Below are positions 16,857 through 24,602 of a DNA stretch of 55,501 bases, in pieces; the stretch's first letter is position 1; every line of letters begins with the position of its first letter. The notes under the pieces were generated by a model, which worked only from the letters and a program-made list of their open reading frames with translations, was not told where the DNA came from and searched no databases. Both the position numbers and the translations under genes were made by a program. The DNA is from Vreelandella aquamarina (GTDB lineage: Bacteria; Pseudomonadota; Gammaproteobacteria; Pseudomonadales; Halomonadaceae). The stretch is taken from the NCBI RefSeq assembly GCF_900110265.1, contig NZ_FODB01000021.1, positions 1 through 55,501 on the forward strand. Direction: 5' to 3'.

Positions 16857-17579
16857 ATGGACGCCGCATTACACGATTGGAGCCTGACTCCCAAGCAGGC
16901 CATCGCACTCCAGTCCCAGCTTGCCAAGCAATTGGAAGCCGACGACCGTATCGACCCCGTGACGCACATCGCGGGGGTCGACATCGGTTTCGAAGAAGAC
17001 GGCAGCATTACCCGGGCGGCGGTGGTCGTGCTGGCGTGGTCGCCGGAGCAGGCGCCGCCACTGACTGTAGTGGAGCAGGTGGTTCACCGGGAACCCACGC
17101 GCATGCCCTACATCCCGGGCCTGCTGTCGTTTCGGGAAATTCCGGCGGCGCTGGGAGCCTTTGCCCAGTTGAAAACACGCCCGCAGCTGGTCATGGTGGA
17201 TGGGCAGGGCATCGCCCACCCTCGGCGGCTGGGCGTGGCAGCGCATTTGGGGCTGTGGCTGGACCTGCCGATCATCGGGATTGCCAAGTCGCGACTCACT
17301 GGGCGCCATGCCGACGTGGGAGAGGCCCGAGGCGATTGGGTACCGCTCATGGCCGGGCAGGAAGTGATCGGTGCCGTGCTGCGCTCCCGTGCTCAGGTCA
17401 AGCCAGTGTTCGTGTCTCCGGGGCATCGACTGTCGCTGGCGACTTCGCTGGACTGGGTCATGCGCTGCCTGGGCAAGACCAAGCTGCCAGAGCCAACCCG
17501 CCTGGCCGACCGGCTGGCATCGCGGCGCGACCAAAAGCGCGCTACAGCATCGCAAACGCACACTACAGCATCGCGATGA
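16857..17579 (+). CDS. nfi: Endonuclease V (deoxyinosine 3' endonuclease)
   Basis: This 240-residue protein matches the Nfi family: THIAGVDIGFEEDG (catalytic Asp), VHREPTRMPYIPGLLSFREIPA (the PYxPGxLxFRE motif), LVMVDGQGIAHPRRLGVAAHLGL (second catalytic Asp and the DGxGxxHPR motif) and IIGIAKSRL. It nicks DNA one base 3' of deaminated purines to start repair. AAGGAGG precedes ATG 16857. The last codons overlap the convergent amidotransferase gene and carry a 21-base tandem duplication. Confidence 0.93.
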   Translation: MDAALHDWSLTPKQAIALQSQLAKQLEADDRIDPVTHIAGVDIGFEEDGSITRAAVVVLAWSPEQAPPLTVVEQVVHREPTRMPYIPGLLSFREIPAALGAFAQLKTRPQLVMVDGQGIAHPRRLGVAAHLGLWLDLPIIGIAKSRLTGRHADVGEARGDWVPLMAGQEVIGAVLRSRAQVKPVFVSPGHRLSLATSLDWVMRCLGKTKLPEPTRLADRLASRRDQKRATASQTHTTASR

Positions 17580-18273
17580 ACCGGGTCAGCAGGCGCGTGG
17601 CGTCGGGGGTCTCCGCGACGTCTTGCAGCAGTTGATCCGGGTCTTCGCCCTGGTCGCGCAAGGCAGCGCGCTGGCGTTCGATATAAGCGCGCATCACCGG
17701 CGGTGAAAACTCGGGATGGAACTGGACGCTCCACTGGCGTGGCCCATAGCGCAGCGCCTGGTGGGCATCGTGGCAATTGTGCGCCAGGATGCTGGTGCCG
17801 GGGGGAAGCTGCATGACCGCCTGGGCATGGGTCAAGTGGGCCACGAAACACTCCGGGAGTTGCCCGAACAGCGGGTCCTGGCGGCCTGCCTGGGTCAGGC
17901 GCACGCTGCGTGTGCCGGATTCACGCCCCGCCGGGTGGTAATCACTCACACCGCCAAACGCAGCGGCCATCAGCTGGTGGCCGTAGCATACGCCCAGCAG
18001 CGGCAGGTCGTCCGCCAGTGCCTGCTGTAACCAGGGCTTCAGCGTCTCGCTCCAGGGGAGCTGCTCACTGACCATGCTGTGGGAGCCGGTAATGATGGCT
18101 GCCACGATATCCTCCGGCGGCTGGCTGGTGAGGCGTGCATCCCATACGTCGAGGGTCAGGTGGTCGGGCAGGGCGTCCTGCACCTGGTCGATGAACAGCT
18201 GTTCGAAATCCCCGTGCTGCTCCACCACTTCAGGGAAGGCGTCCCCGGTTTTAATAATGACTAAAGAGGCCAT
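17563..18273 (-). CDS. Class I glutamine amidotransferase (GuaA-N-like)
   Basis: This 236-residue stand-alone GATase1 domain has the nucleophile elbow LLGVCYGHQLMAAAFGG and the catalytic His-Glu pair in VQFHPEFSPPVM. It resembles GMP-synthase-like amidotransferases that occur without a synthetase domain. Glutamine hydrolysis is predicted, but the acceptor is unknown. The stop overlaps the 3' end of the convergent nfi gene by 17 bases. A second, different amidotransferase lies at 18886. Confidence 0.85.
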   Translation of the reverse strand: MASLVIIKTGDAFPEVVEQHGDFEQLFIDQVQDALPDHLTLDVWDARLTSQPPEDIVAAIITGSHSMVSEQLPWSETLKPWLQQALADDLPLLGVCYGHQLMAAAFGGVSDYHPAGRESGTRSVRLTQAGRQDPLFGQLPECFVAHLTHAQAVMQLPPGTSILAHNCHDAHQALRYGPRQWSVQFHPEFSPPVMRAYIERQRAALRDQGEDPDQLLQDVAETPDATRLLTRFIAML

Positions 18274-18385
18274 GGCATTCTCGTTATCGTATCGCGGCGG
18301 TGGAAAGATAGCCGAATCAGGTCATTACGCTGTAAGCTGAAACGTCTTGTTTAATTACCGTTTTACCATACATTAGGAGCTTGAT

Positions 18386-18889
18386 ATGCAACAGATTACT
18401 CGTGCAGGGCAGCCGATAGATGTAGCAGGTACTCTACCTGTCGTTGGGCAAGCTGCCCCGGCGATGACGCTGACCAACAGCGACCTGGAAGATGTCACGC
18501 TGGACACCTACCAAGGCAAACGTAAAGTGTTGAACATTATACCCAGTGTGGACACGCCCACCTGTGCGATGTCTACCCGGCGGTTTAATGAGCTGGCCTC
18601 CAGCCTGCAAGATACCGTTGTACTGGTAGTCTCGGCTGACCTGCCGTTCGCCGCCAAGCGCTTCTGCGGAGCCGAAGGACTGGATAACGTTGAGATGCTC
18701 TCCACCTTCCGCCATCGGGAGTTCCAGGAAGCCTGGGGCGTGGCGCTGTGTAACAACAGCATGGAAGGGCTGTGTGCCCGCGCGGTCGTTGTACTGGACG
18801 CGGACAACCGCGTGCTGCACAGCGAGCTGGTCAGCGAGTTGAAGAACGAGCCTGATTACGACGCGGCATTGGCTGCACTGAAAGGCTAG
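18386..18889 (+). CDS. tpx: Thiol peroxidase Tpx
   Basis: This 167-residue atypical 2-Cys peroxiredoxin has the peroxidatic motif [17 protein letters not shown] and the resolving cysteine in [11 protein letters not shown]. It reduces hydrogen and alkyl peroxides using thioredoxin. The length and motif spacing fit the Tpx family. TTAGGAG precedes the ATG. Its stop overlaps the end of the convergent PuuD-like gene by four bases. Confidence 0.95.
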   Translation: MQQITRAGQPIDVAGTLPVVGQAAPAMTLTNSDLEDVTLDTYQGKRKVLNIIPSVDTPTCAMSTRRFNELASSLQDTVVLVVSADLPFAAKRFCGAEGLDNVEMLSTFRHREFQEAWGVALCNNSMEGLCARAVVVLDADNRVLHSELVSELKNEPDYDAALAALKG

Positions 18890-19554
18890 CGGGGCGCCGT
18901 GGCCGCCTTCACCAGCGCACGTATCAAACGCTGCTGGGGGCGGTTGAAAATTAGCCATTCGGGATGCCACTGTACGCCAATCAGAAAGTCGTGGGCTTCG
19001 GACTCAATCCCCTGCACTAGCCCGTCTCTGTCTCTCGCGACGATTTTAATGCCTTTTCCCGCCTGGTTAACGGCCTGGTGATGCAGGCTGTTCACCCGAC
19101 ACCAAGTGACGCCCAGCAGTTGATACAGTTGGCTGCCGCCGACGATATCGACCGTTTTACGGGGCAGCACGGTACGCCGCCGCTTCAAGCCTTCATGGGT
19201 GGTATAAATATCGGGGTCCAGCGTGCCACCCAAATGTACGTTAATTAACTGAGCGCCCCGGCAGATGCCAAGCACCGGTGTGTTTTGCGGAATGAACCGA
19301 TTCAACAAGCTCAATTCTAACTCGTCCCGGGCGGGATCCAAGCGCACGTCGAGCTGCACTTCGCCGCCGTACAGGTGGGCTTGAATGTCGTCCCCGCCGC
19401 CAATGATCAGGCCGTCCAGATGCTCTGGCAAGGGGCGGGAAGGGGAAAGCCGCAGCGGCCTGCCGCCGTGACGCCAGACGGCAAACCAGTCGAAGCACCA
19501 GGCAAGCTGGCTTTTGTAATCCGAGGTCGTGATGCCGATCAGGGGTCTAGACAT
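18886..19554 (-). CDS. PuuD-like class I glutamine amidotransferase (peptidase C26)
   Basis: This 222-residue protein has the C26 family layout: [11 protein letters not shown] at the start, [14 protein letters not shown], the nucleophile in [28 protein letters not shown], and the catalytic His-Glu in [10 protein letters not shown]. PuuD hydrolyses gamma-glutamyl-GABA. Here the gene overlaps by eight bases the end of an amidoligase gene, so the pair probably makes and breaks, or feeds ammonia to, a gamma-glutamyl-type amide. ATG 19554 is preferred; a TTG lies two codons earlier. The C26 assignment is firm and the polyamine role is not supported. Confidence 0.85.
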   Translation of the reverse strand: MSRPLIGITTSDYKSQLAWCFDWFAVWRHGGRPLRLSPSRPLPEHLDGLIIGGGDDIQAHLYGGEVQLDVRLDPARDELELSLLNRFIPQNTPVLGICRGAQLINVHLGGTLDPDIYTTHEGLKRRRTVLPRKTVDIVGGSQLYQLLGVTWCRVNSLHHQAVNQAGKGIKIVARDRDGLVQGIESEAHDFLIGVQWHPEWLIFNRPQQRLIRALVKAATAPR

Positions 19555-20545
19555 GGCCAAACAGTCTGCGCTTGAGGCGCTGCCACCAGGGCTGGCGCTG
19601 TTCGGCCATGTACTCCTGGCAGCGGGCGTGAAGGTTGTCCTGATCGTGGGCCAGCTTCTCTACCTCCACCCAGCGGTTCCACTCCATTACGCTGCCCCAG
19701 CCCGGCTGCGACAGCTGCGCATTGGGCAACCGATAATGGAAGGTGGGCCGTGGCTTGGTCAACTGGCCGTGCAGCAGCGCGTGAGGGTGTTCCGAGCGCA
19801 GGTGGGCAAACAGCGGCAGCAGGTCCAGCTCGCGGTTACGGGTAGGGTTATCGGCCAGGTAGTCGTCGATGAAGGTGTCGAGGTCCGGCTGGTAACGCAG
19901 ATCCAGCACCTTACGGGCGTACTCCTTGGGAAACGGGTTGGCGTGAGGCAGCACTTCGCGGGTGATATCCACCTTAATTTCTTCACGCAGCCAATTGGCC
20001 AGCAGCAGGTAGGCGCGCATCATGGCGAGCAGGTACTCCACCTCCTGGCTTTCCACCTCAGGGTTCAGGTGTAGACCAAAACCATAGAGCAGGCTGGCAT
20101 CGGTGCCTTTGGCGCCTTTTTCCCGCAGCGTTTCAAAGAGCGTATCGAGTGTTTCTAGCTCGTCCCAAGGAATAGGCGGGCAGACGATTTCGGTGGGCAC
20201 CAAGCCGGTCACCATATCGCCGATTAGCTCGCGGGTTTTTTGGTGAAACTCTACTCGCCGCTGGTGCTGCTGGCGCGCCCATTCACTGTCGCTTTCATGG
20301 TGCTCTTCCAGCAGTGCTTTATCAGGGTGGGCGTATTGGGTATCCAGCTCAATGCCAAACTCTCCCCAACGTGTGCCTTCCACCTGTAGCCGATGAGGGC
20401 TGACCACGTTAAGCTCCCCACCAAATAGCGTGCGCACCAGCTCAGCCGTCTCGCGGGGCGGTAGCCCGGCAAACTCGATTTCAACGCCGACGCAGCGTGT
20501 TTGGCCATCTTTATTTACGCGTTTGGGTGGGGCTTGCAGCGTCAT
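19547..20545 (-). CDS. Amidoligase family protein (COOH-NH2 ligase, glutamine-synthetase fold)
   Basis: This 332-residue protein has the amidoligase features: CVGVEIEFAGLPPRETAELV (acidic metal-binding strand), EFGIELDTQY, PTEIVCPPIPWDELETLD, and the FGLHLNPEVES…YLLAMMRAYLLLANWL segment. It is predicted to form amide bonds from a carboxylate and an amine using ATP. The substrate is not known. It is the first gene of a two-gene unit with the PuuD-like protein (eight-base overlap). A large MscS-type channel diverges upstream with a 126-base gap. Comparative genomics has linked such amidoligase-amidotransferase pairs to unusual peptide or envelope modification. Confidence 0.82.
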   Translation of the reverse strand: MTLQAPPKRVNKDGQTRCVGVEIEFAGLPPRETAELVRTLFGGELNVVSPHRLQVEGTRWGEFGIELDTQYAHPDKALLEEHHESDSEWARQQHQRRVEFHQKTRELIGDMVTGLVPTEIVCPPIPWDELETLDTLFETLREKGAKGTDASLLYGFGLHLNPEVESQEVEYLLAMMRAYLLLANWLREEIKVDITREVLPHANPFPKEYARKVLDLRYQPDLDTFIDDYLADNPTRNRELDLLPLFAHLRSEHPHALLHGQLTKPRPTFHYRLPNAQLSQPGWGSVMEWNRWVEVEKLAHDQDNLHARCQEYMAEQRQPWWQRLKRRLFGHV

Positions 20546-20671
20546 CTCGGTATCCTTGAGAGGAACGTTTGAAGGGTCAGCCTATCATAGTCACGCGTTG
20601 AGGCTGAGCGTAATCAACGAAGTAAATGTTAATCACCGGTACCTGTGGCCGGTCTATGTCGGGAGTGACGT

Positions 20672-23098
20672 GTGCGACAGCACTGGATAACCCAAATCAT
20701 CGTAGGCGTAGTGCTCAGCATGCTGCTCAGCGCGGCGGCACTGGCGCAGAGTGTTTCCTTGCCTAACCTGACGGGTGGCGACTCGTCGGAACAGTCCGAG
20801 GTAAGTAACGAAGATTTTCAGCGCTCGCTTGGCAATGTGATCTCCATGCTCGAAAACGAGCAGCAGCGCACCGCACTACTGGACTCGCTGCGCGAGCTGC
20901 AGGTGAGCACCGAGGCCGCCGAGGAGGATGGCGTGGTGCGCCAAGGGCTGCTGGGCGCCTTGGCTGATACGCTTTCCGACATCGGTGAACAGGCCCAGGC
21001 CGGGGATTCGCCCATCGACGAGTGGTCACGCCAGCTAGTGCAGGGGGCGGATGACTTACGCGCTTTACATGAGGGCGCTGACCAAGGGGAGGTCATTCGC
21101 GCGGTGGCCGACGGCGCCGTGCTGGCCTTTGTATGGAGCGCGCTGTTGGTAGTGATGATTGCCTTTGGCCGCTTAGTCGCCACGCGTCGCCACTGGCCGT
21201 TGGATCTTCCCCGCGACCCCAAAGCGTGGCTGCTGGCGGTGCACTTTTTACGTCGCATGCTGCCGTGGACGCTGGCCTTCGCCATTACCCTCGGCATCGG
21301 TCAAATCCTGCCTTACAGCCCAGGGCGTGCCGTGGTGCTGGTGGTGGCATATATCTGCCTATGTGGCCGCGCGCTCTCGGTAGTGTTTGAGACCGTGATC
21401 GCCTTCTTCAGTCGGGGCCATCGCTTCCCGGCAGTGCAGGTGTTACAGCACAAAGCGCTGCGTGGCCTGTTTGTGATTGGCGCGCTGATTGCCTTGGGCG
21501 ATGCGGTGAACTCCACGCGCTTAGTAGAACTACTGGGCGCAGAGCTTTCCGGCTTGGTATCGGTGCTGGCGAACATGCTGGCAGCGCTGCTATCGGCGCG
21601 CTTTATCTTTAAGTTTAAGCGCCCCATACGTCATCTGATTTGCAACCGGCCTTATAAGCAGCGCCGCGATGCCAGCGCCGCGGTTGAGATGATTCGTACC
21701 TTGGGAGGGCTGTGGCATATCCCGGCGCTTTTAATGGTTGGTGGCTCGCTGCTGGCGATTTTTATTACCGTAGGGGATGTGGGCACGGCCCTGGCGCGCT
21801 CGATTGTCTCTGCCAGTTTACTAGTGCTGACGCTAGTCGTGACCGGGCTGCTGCGCCGCCAAGCCGAGCGGCTCAACAAGCGCCGCCATCGCCGCCGCTT
21901 CAGTCAGTACCGCAAGCGTTTGGAACGTTTCGGGTTCGTGCTGGCACATATTTGCGCGTGGATGGTGTTCGCCGAGCTCTCTATGCAAGTGTGGGGCGGT
22001 TCGCTGTTTGGTTTAGGCCAGCAGGCGGTGGCCAGCGCCCGCATCGGGCAAGCGCTGGTGAGCCTTGGTGCTACGATTTTGCTGGCCTGGCTGGTATGGA
22101 TCTTTGCCGATACGGCCATTCAGCGGGCGTTGACCTCTTCGGCTCGCTCCCGCGGGCGGCGGGTAAATCAAGCCCGTGCGCAAACCATTACGCCGATGAT
22201 TCGCAACGTGATTTTTGTCGCTATTTTGATCATCGCGGTGATCGCGGGGCTAGCCAACCTTGGGGTGAACGTCACGCCACTGCTGGCGGGTGCCGGTGTG
22301 ATCGGTCTGGCGATTGGTTTTGGTGCCCAAACCCTGGTGCAGGATTTAATCACTGGTATTTTTATTCTGATTGAAGACTCGTTGGCGGTGGATGACTTTG
22401 TGCAGATCAACGGCCATATGGGCACAGTAGAAGGGTTAACACTGCGCACCGTGCGGCTGCGTGACCTGGACGGCGTGCTGCACATCATCACCTTCAGTCG
22501 TATCGAATCGATCCACAATATGTCCCGCCAGTTCGGTATTGCGCTGATGCGTATTCGCATTCCTTACGATATGAAAATCGACGATGCGATTACCCTGATG
22601 CAGGAGACCGCCCAGGAGCTACGTAAAGACCCGATGATGCGCCACTACATCTGGTCGCCGCTGGAGATGCAGGGCGTGCAGGGCTTTGAAGAGGGCTGCC
22701 CCATCCTGCGGATGCGTTTTCGCACTGCGCCGGAAATGCAGTGGGATGTTTCCCGCGCCTTTAACCTGCTGCTGAAGCAGCGCATGGAAGCACAAGAGAT
22801 CGACCTGGGTGTACCGCGTTTGAGTGTCAGCATGGAAGCGCGCTCTGAGTCGCGTATGGAAGACACCTCCGGCACCGATTTAAGCATGGAGCGGGGCGAG
22901 GAGAGCCGTTCTTCTTCCAATGAAGAGCCACATAAAAAGCCCGCGCCCCCGAAGCCCGCACCACGCCCCACTCAGGCGGAAATCCGTCAAGACGAGCGGG
23001 AGCGCCACGGCACGTCAGCCCAAGCCAAGCCCCAAGCTCAAGGCAAACCCCAAAGCGAGGCCTATGCCCGCCCCCACGGTGAAAACGGCGATGAGTAA
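20672..23098 (+). CDS. Large MscS-type mechanosensitive channel (YbiO-like)
   Basis: This 808-residue protein has a signal peptide (QIIVGVVLSMLLSAAALA), a ~120-residue periplasmic domain and about ten membrane helices. The MscS pore helix is GVNVTPLLAGAGVIGLAIGFGAQTLVQDL, followed by the beta domain (DSLAVDDFVQINGHMGTVEGLTLRTVRLRDLDG) and a cytosolic alpha/beta domain. The last ~90 residues are a low-complexity Lys/Pro/Gln/Ala tail. It should release solutes on hypo-osmotic shock, which suits a halophile. GTG 20672 has GGGAG upstream and directly precedes the signal peptide. The final 84 bases overlap the convergent gene at 23015. Confidence 0.88.
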   Translation: MRQHWITQIIVGVVLSMLLSAAALAQSVSLPNLTGGDSSEQSEVSNEDFQRSLGNVISMLENEQQRTALLDSLRELQVSTEAAEEDGVVRQGLLGALADTLSDIGEQAQAGDSPIDEWSRQLVQGADDLRALHEGADQGEVIRAVADGAVLAFVWSALLVVMIAFGRLVATRRHWPLDLPRDPKAWLLAVHFLRRMLPWTLAFAITLGIGQILPYSPGRAVVLVVAYICLCGRALSVVFETVIAFFSRGHRFPAVQVLQHKALRGLFVIGALIALGDAVNSTRLVELLGAELSGLVSVLANMLAALLSARFIFKFKRPIRHLICNRPYKQRRDASAAVEMIRTLGGLWHIPALLMVGGSLLAIFITVGDVGTALARSIVSASLLVLTLVVTGLLRRQAERLNKRRHRRRFSQYRKRLERFGFVLAHICAWMVFAELSMQVWGGSLFGLGQQAVASARIGQALVSLGATILLAWLVWIFADTAIQRALTSSARSRGRRVNQARAQTITPMIRNVIFVAILIIAVIAGLANLGVNVTPLLAGAGVIGLAIGFGAQTLVQDLITGIFILIEDSLAVDDFVQINGHMGTVEGLTLRTVRLRDLDGVLHIITFSRIESIHNMSRQFGIALMRIRIPYDMKIDDAITLMQETAQELRKDPMMRHYIWSPLEMQGVQGFEEGCPILRMRFRTAPEMQWDVSRAFNLLLKQRMEAQEIDLGVPRLSVSMEARSESRMEDTSGTDLSMERGEESRSSSNEEPHKKPAPPKPAPRPTQAEIRQDERERHGTSAQAKPQAQGKPQSEAYARPHGENGDE

Positions 23099-23446
23099 CC
23101 ATGGCCCCCGCAGGCGACGCCAGCGGTTATAGAGCGAGACCGCGTGACTGACGCGGTCAACTAGCTCATCGTGGCGTGAGATCGCGTTATCCGGCGGCAG
23201 CGAAAAATCATTGGCCACATCGCCCTGCCAATGGGCACCGTGGGTTAGGCCCAACCGGGCGCGCAGGCGCCCAATGTCGCTCAGGGTGTGGTGAAGGGTG
23301 TCGTAGGTTTCCCGGTGTGGGGCAACGGCGAGCACGGAGGTAGCATCCTGGCGTAGTGCGCTATTGGGGCAGCGGGCCAGGGCACTGTTGATCTGATGGT
23401 CGTTCGCGTCAGGCGACAGAGCGAGGCGTTGATACAGGTCGCGCAT
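23015..23446 (-). CDS. Membrane-anchored protein with degenerate J-like domain
   Basis: In this 143-residue protein, the first ~70 residues (MRDLYQRLALSPDANDHQIN…HRETYDTLHHTLSDIGRLRARLGL) follow the helix pattern of a J-domain, but the HPD motif that activates DnaK is missing. The end is a single hydrophobic helix (WLLIAVFTVGAGIGLALGFALSLGLGLG). It lies 31 bases downstream of the true J-domain gene at 23478 and on the same strand, so they are likely co-transcribed. The last 84 bases lie antisense within the MscS gene's 3' end. Confidence 0.65.
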   Translation of the reverse strand: MRDLYQRLALSPDANDHQINSALARCPNSALRQDATSVLAVAPHRETYDTLHHTLSDIGRLRARLGLTHGAHWQGDVANDFSLPPDNAISRHDELVDRVSHAVSLYNRWRRLRGPWLLIAVFTVGAGIGLALGFALSLGLGLG

Positions 23447-23477
23447 AATCCAGGAAGTCTCTTTCCAAGCGTAGTGA

Positions 23478-24491
23478 TTAGTAGGTTTGCATCAAATAAT
23501 CATAGGCATTTTTGATGCGTTGAAAACGCGCCGACGCTAGAGCGACCTGGTGCTCGCTATCGGAGTAGAAGCGATCTGGGTGGTGAAGCTGGGCCATGCG
23601 GCGATAGGCGCGGCGTACATCGGTTTTGCTCGCCCCTGGCGTCAGCCCCAGGACGGCGAGGGCGCGAGTGGTGCGATCGGGAGGCGGTGGGCTGCTACGT
23701 TGCTGGCGTTGTCGTGACTCCTCTTGCGCCTGCTCCTGGCGTGCTCGCTCTTGGCGTGCCTGCTCCTGACGCGCTTGCTCGGCTCTGGCCTTCTCCGCTT
23801 TGGCCTGTTCGGCGCTGGACTGCTCCGCCCGCGCTTTGGCACGGCGGGCGTCCTCTTTTTGCTGCTTTTTTTCCTGCTGCTTCTGCTTCTTTTCCTGCTG
23901 TTTTTCCTGCTGTTTATCCGCTTTGGCCCGCTGCTGCTGTTCTTGCTCGGCCTGCGATGCCTTGGCGCGTTGTGCAGCCTCGGCTTCTTCCCGCGCTTTG
24001 CGGGCATAGTAGTCCGGGTCGTGAGCTTGCCAATAGGCGTCGCGGCTCGGGTCTTCCGGCTGACGCAGCGGCTGGCCAGTCAGTTCCTGAAAAAGCGTGC
24101 CCAAGGTGGCCGGCGCTACGTTTAGCAAATCGGCTAAAAAACGCAGGATATAATGGTTGGCAAGCGAGATATCGCCGTCGTCCGTGGCCACGGTAATCGC
24201 TTGGTGCATCACACTCAGGCTACGCTCTTTAGAACACTCTTTGCGTACCACCTCGGCGGCCAGCTGAATGGCGTGCAGGTCTTGGCTGTGGGCAATACTC
24301 ATCACCGGCCCCAGTTCGTGTCCGTGGCGAAACTGCGATGTCACCTGGGCCAAGCGGCGACGCCGCTGGCCTTCCGAGACGTGCTGGCGGTGCACCAGCA
24401 CCCAGCCCAGCAGTAGTAGTGTGGCCGTATCCACTTGGCTGCGGCTTTTGAGCAGCAGCAGCTCAAAGGGTGAAAAACGGGCGGTGGACAT
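23478..24491 (-). CDS. J-domain protein with helical N-terminal domain and charged coiled coil
   Basis: This 337-residue protein has three parts. Residues 1-150 form a helical domain (TATLLLLGWVLVHRQHVSEGQRRRRLAQV…) that resembles TerB-like folds as found in DjlA. Residues ~165-265 are Lys/Gln/Glu/Ala-rich and probably one long charged helix. The C-terminal J-domain (ALAVLGLTPGASKTDVRRAYRRMAQLHHPDRF) has an intact HPD. It should recruit DnaK/Hsp70 to a specific client. It is the first gene of a pair with the degenerate J-like membrane protein and is divergent from the unknown membrane protein at 24603. The TerB call is tentative. Confidence 0.78.
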   Translation of the reverse strand: MSTARFSPFELLLLKSRSQVDTATLLLLGWVLVHRQHVSEGQRRRRLAQVTSQFRHGHELGPVMSIAHSQDLHAIQLAAEVVRKECSKERSLSVMHQAITVATDDGDISLANHYILRFLADLLNVAPATLGTLFQELTGQPLRQPEDPSRDAYWQAHDPDYYARKAREEAEAAQRAKASQAEQEQQQRAKADKQQEKQQEKKQKQQEKKQQKEDARRAKARAEQSSAEQAKAEKARAEQARQEQARQERARQEQAQEESRQRQQRSSPPPPDRTTRALAVLGLTPGASKTDVRRAYRRMAQLHHPDRFYSDSEHQVALASARFQRIKNAYDYLMQTY

Positions 24492-24602
24492 TCCCTAGCT
24501 CCAAGGCGAAGTAGTAAACCGTAGCCTCTGTTTAGCAGACCACTATGGCGAGCTCACCATGGTATATCATCGTGTTTGGCAATGAAGTAGGAGATTCGTG
24601 AG

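Noticed and set aside
18886..19554. Assigning this gene to the putrescine (Puu) pathway
   Set aside because: No other puu gene is present and the partner is an amidoligase; only the C26 family is supported.
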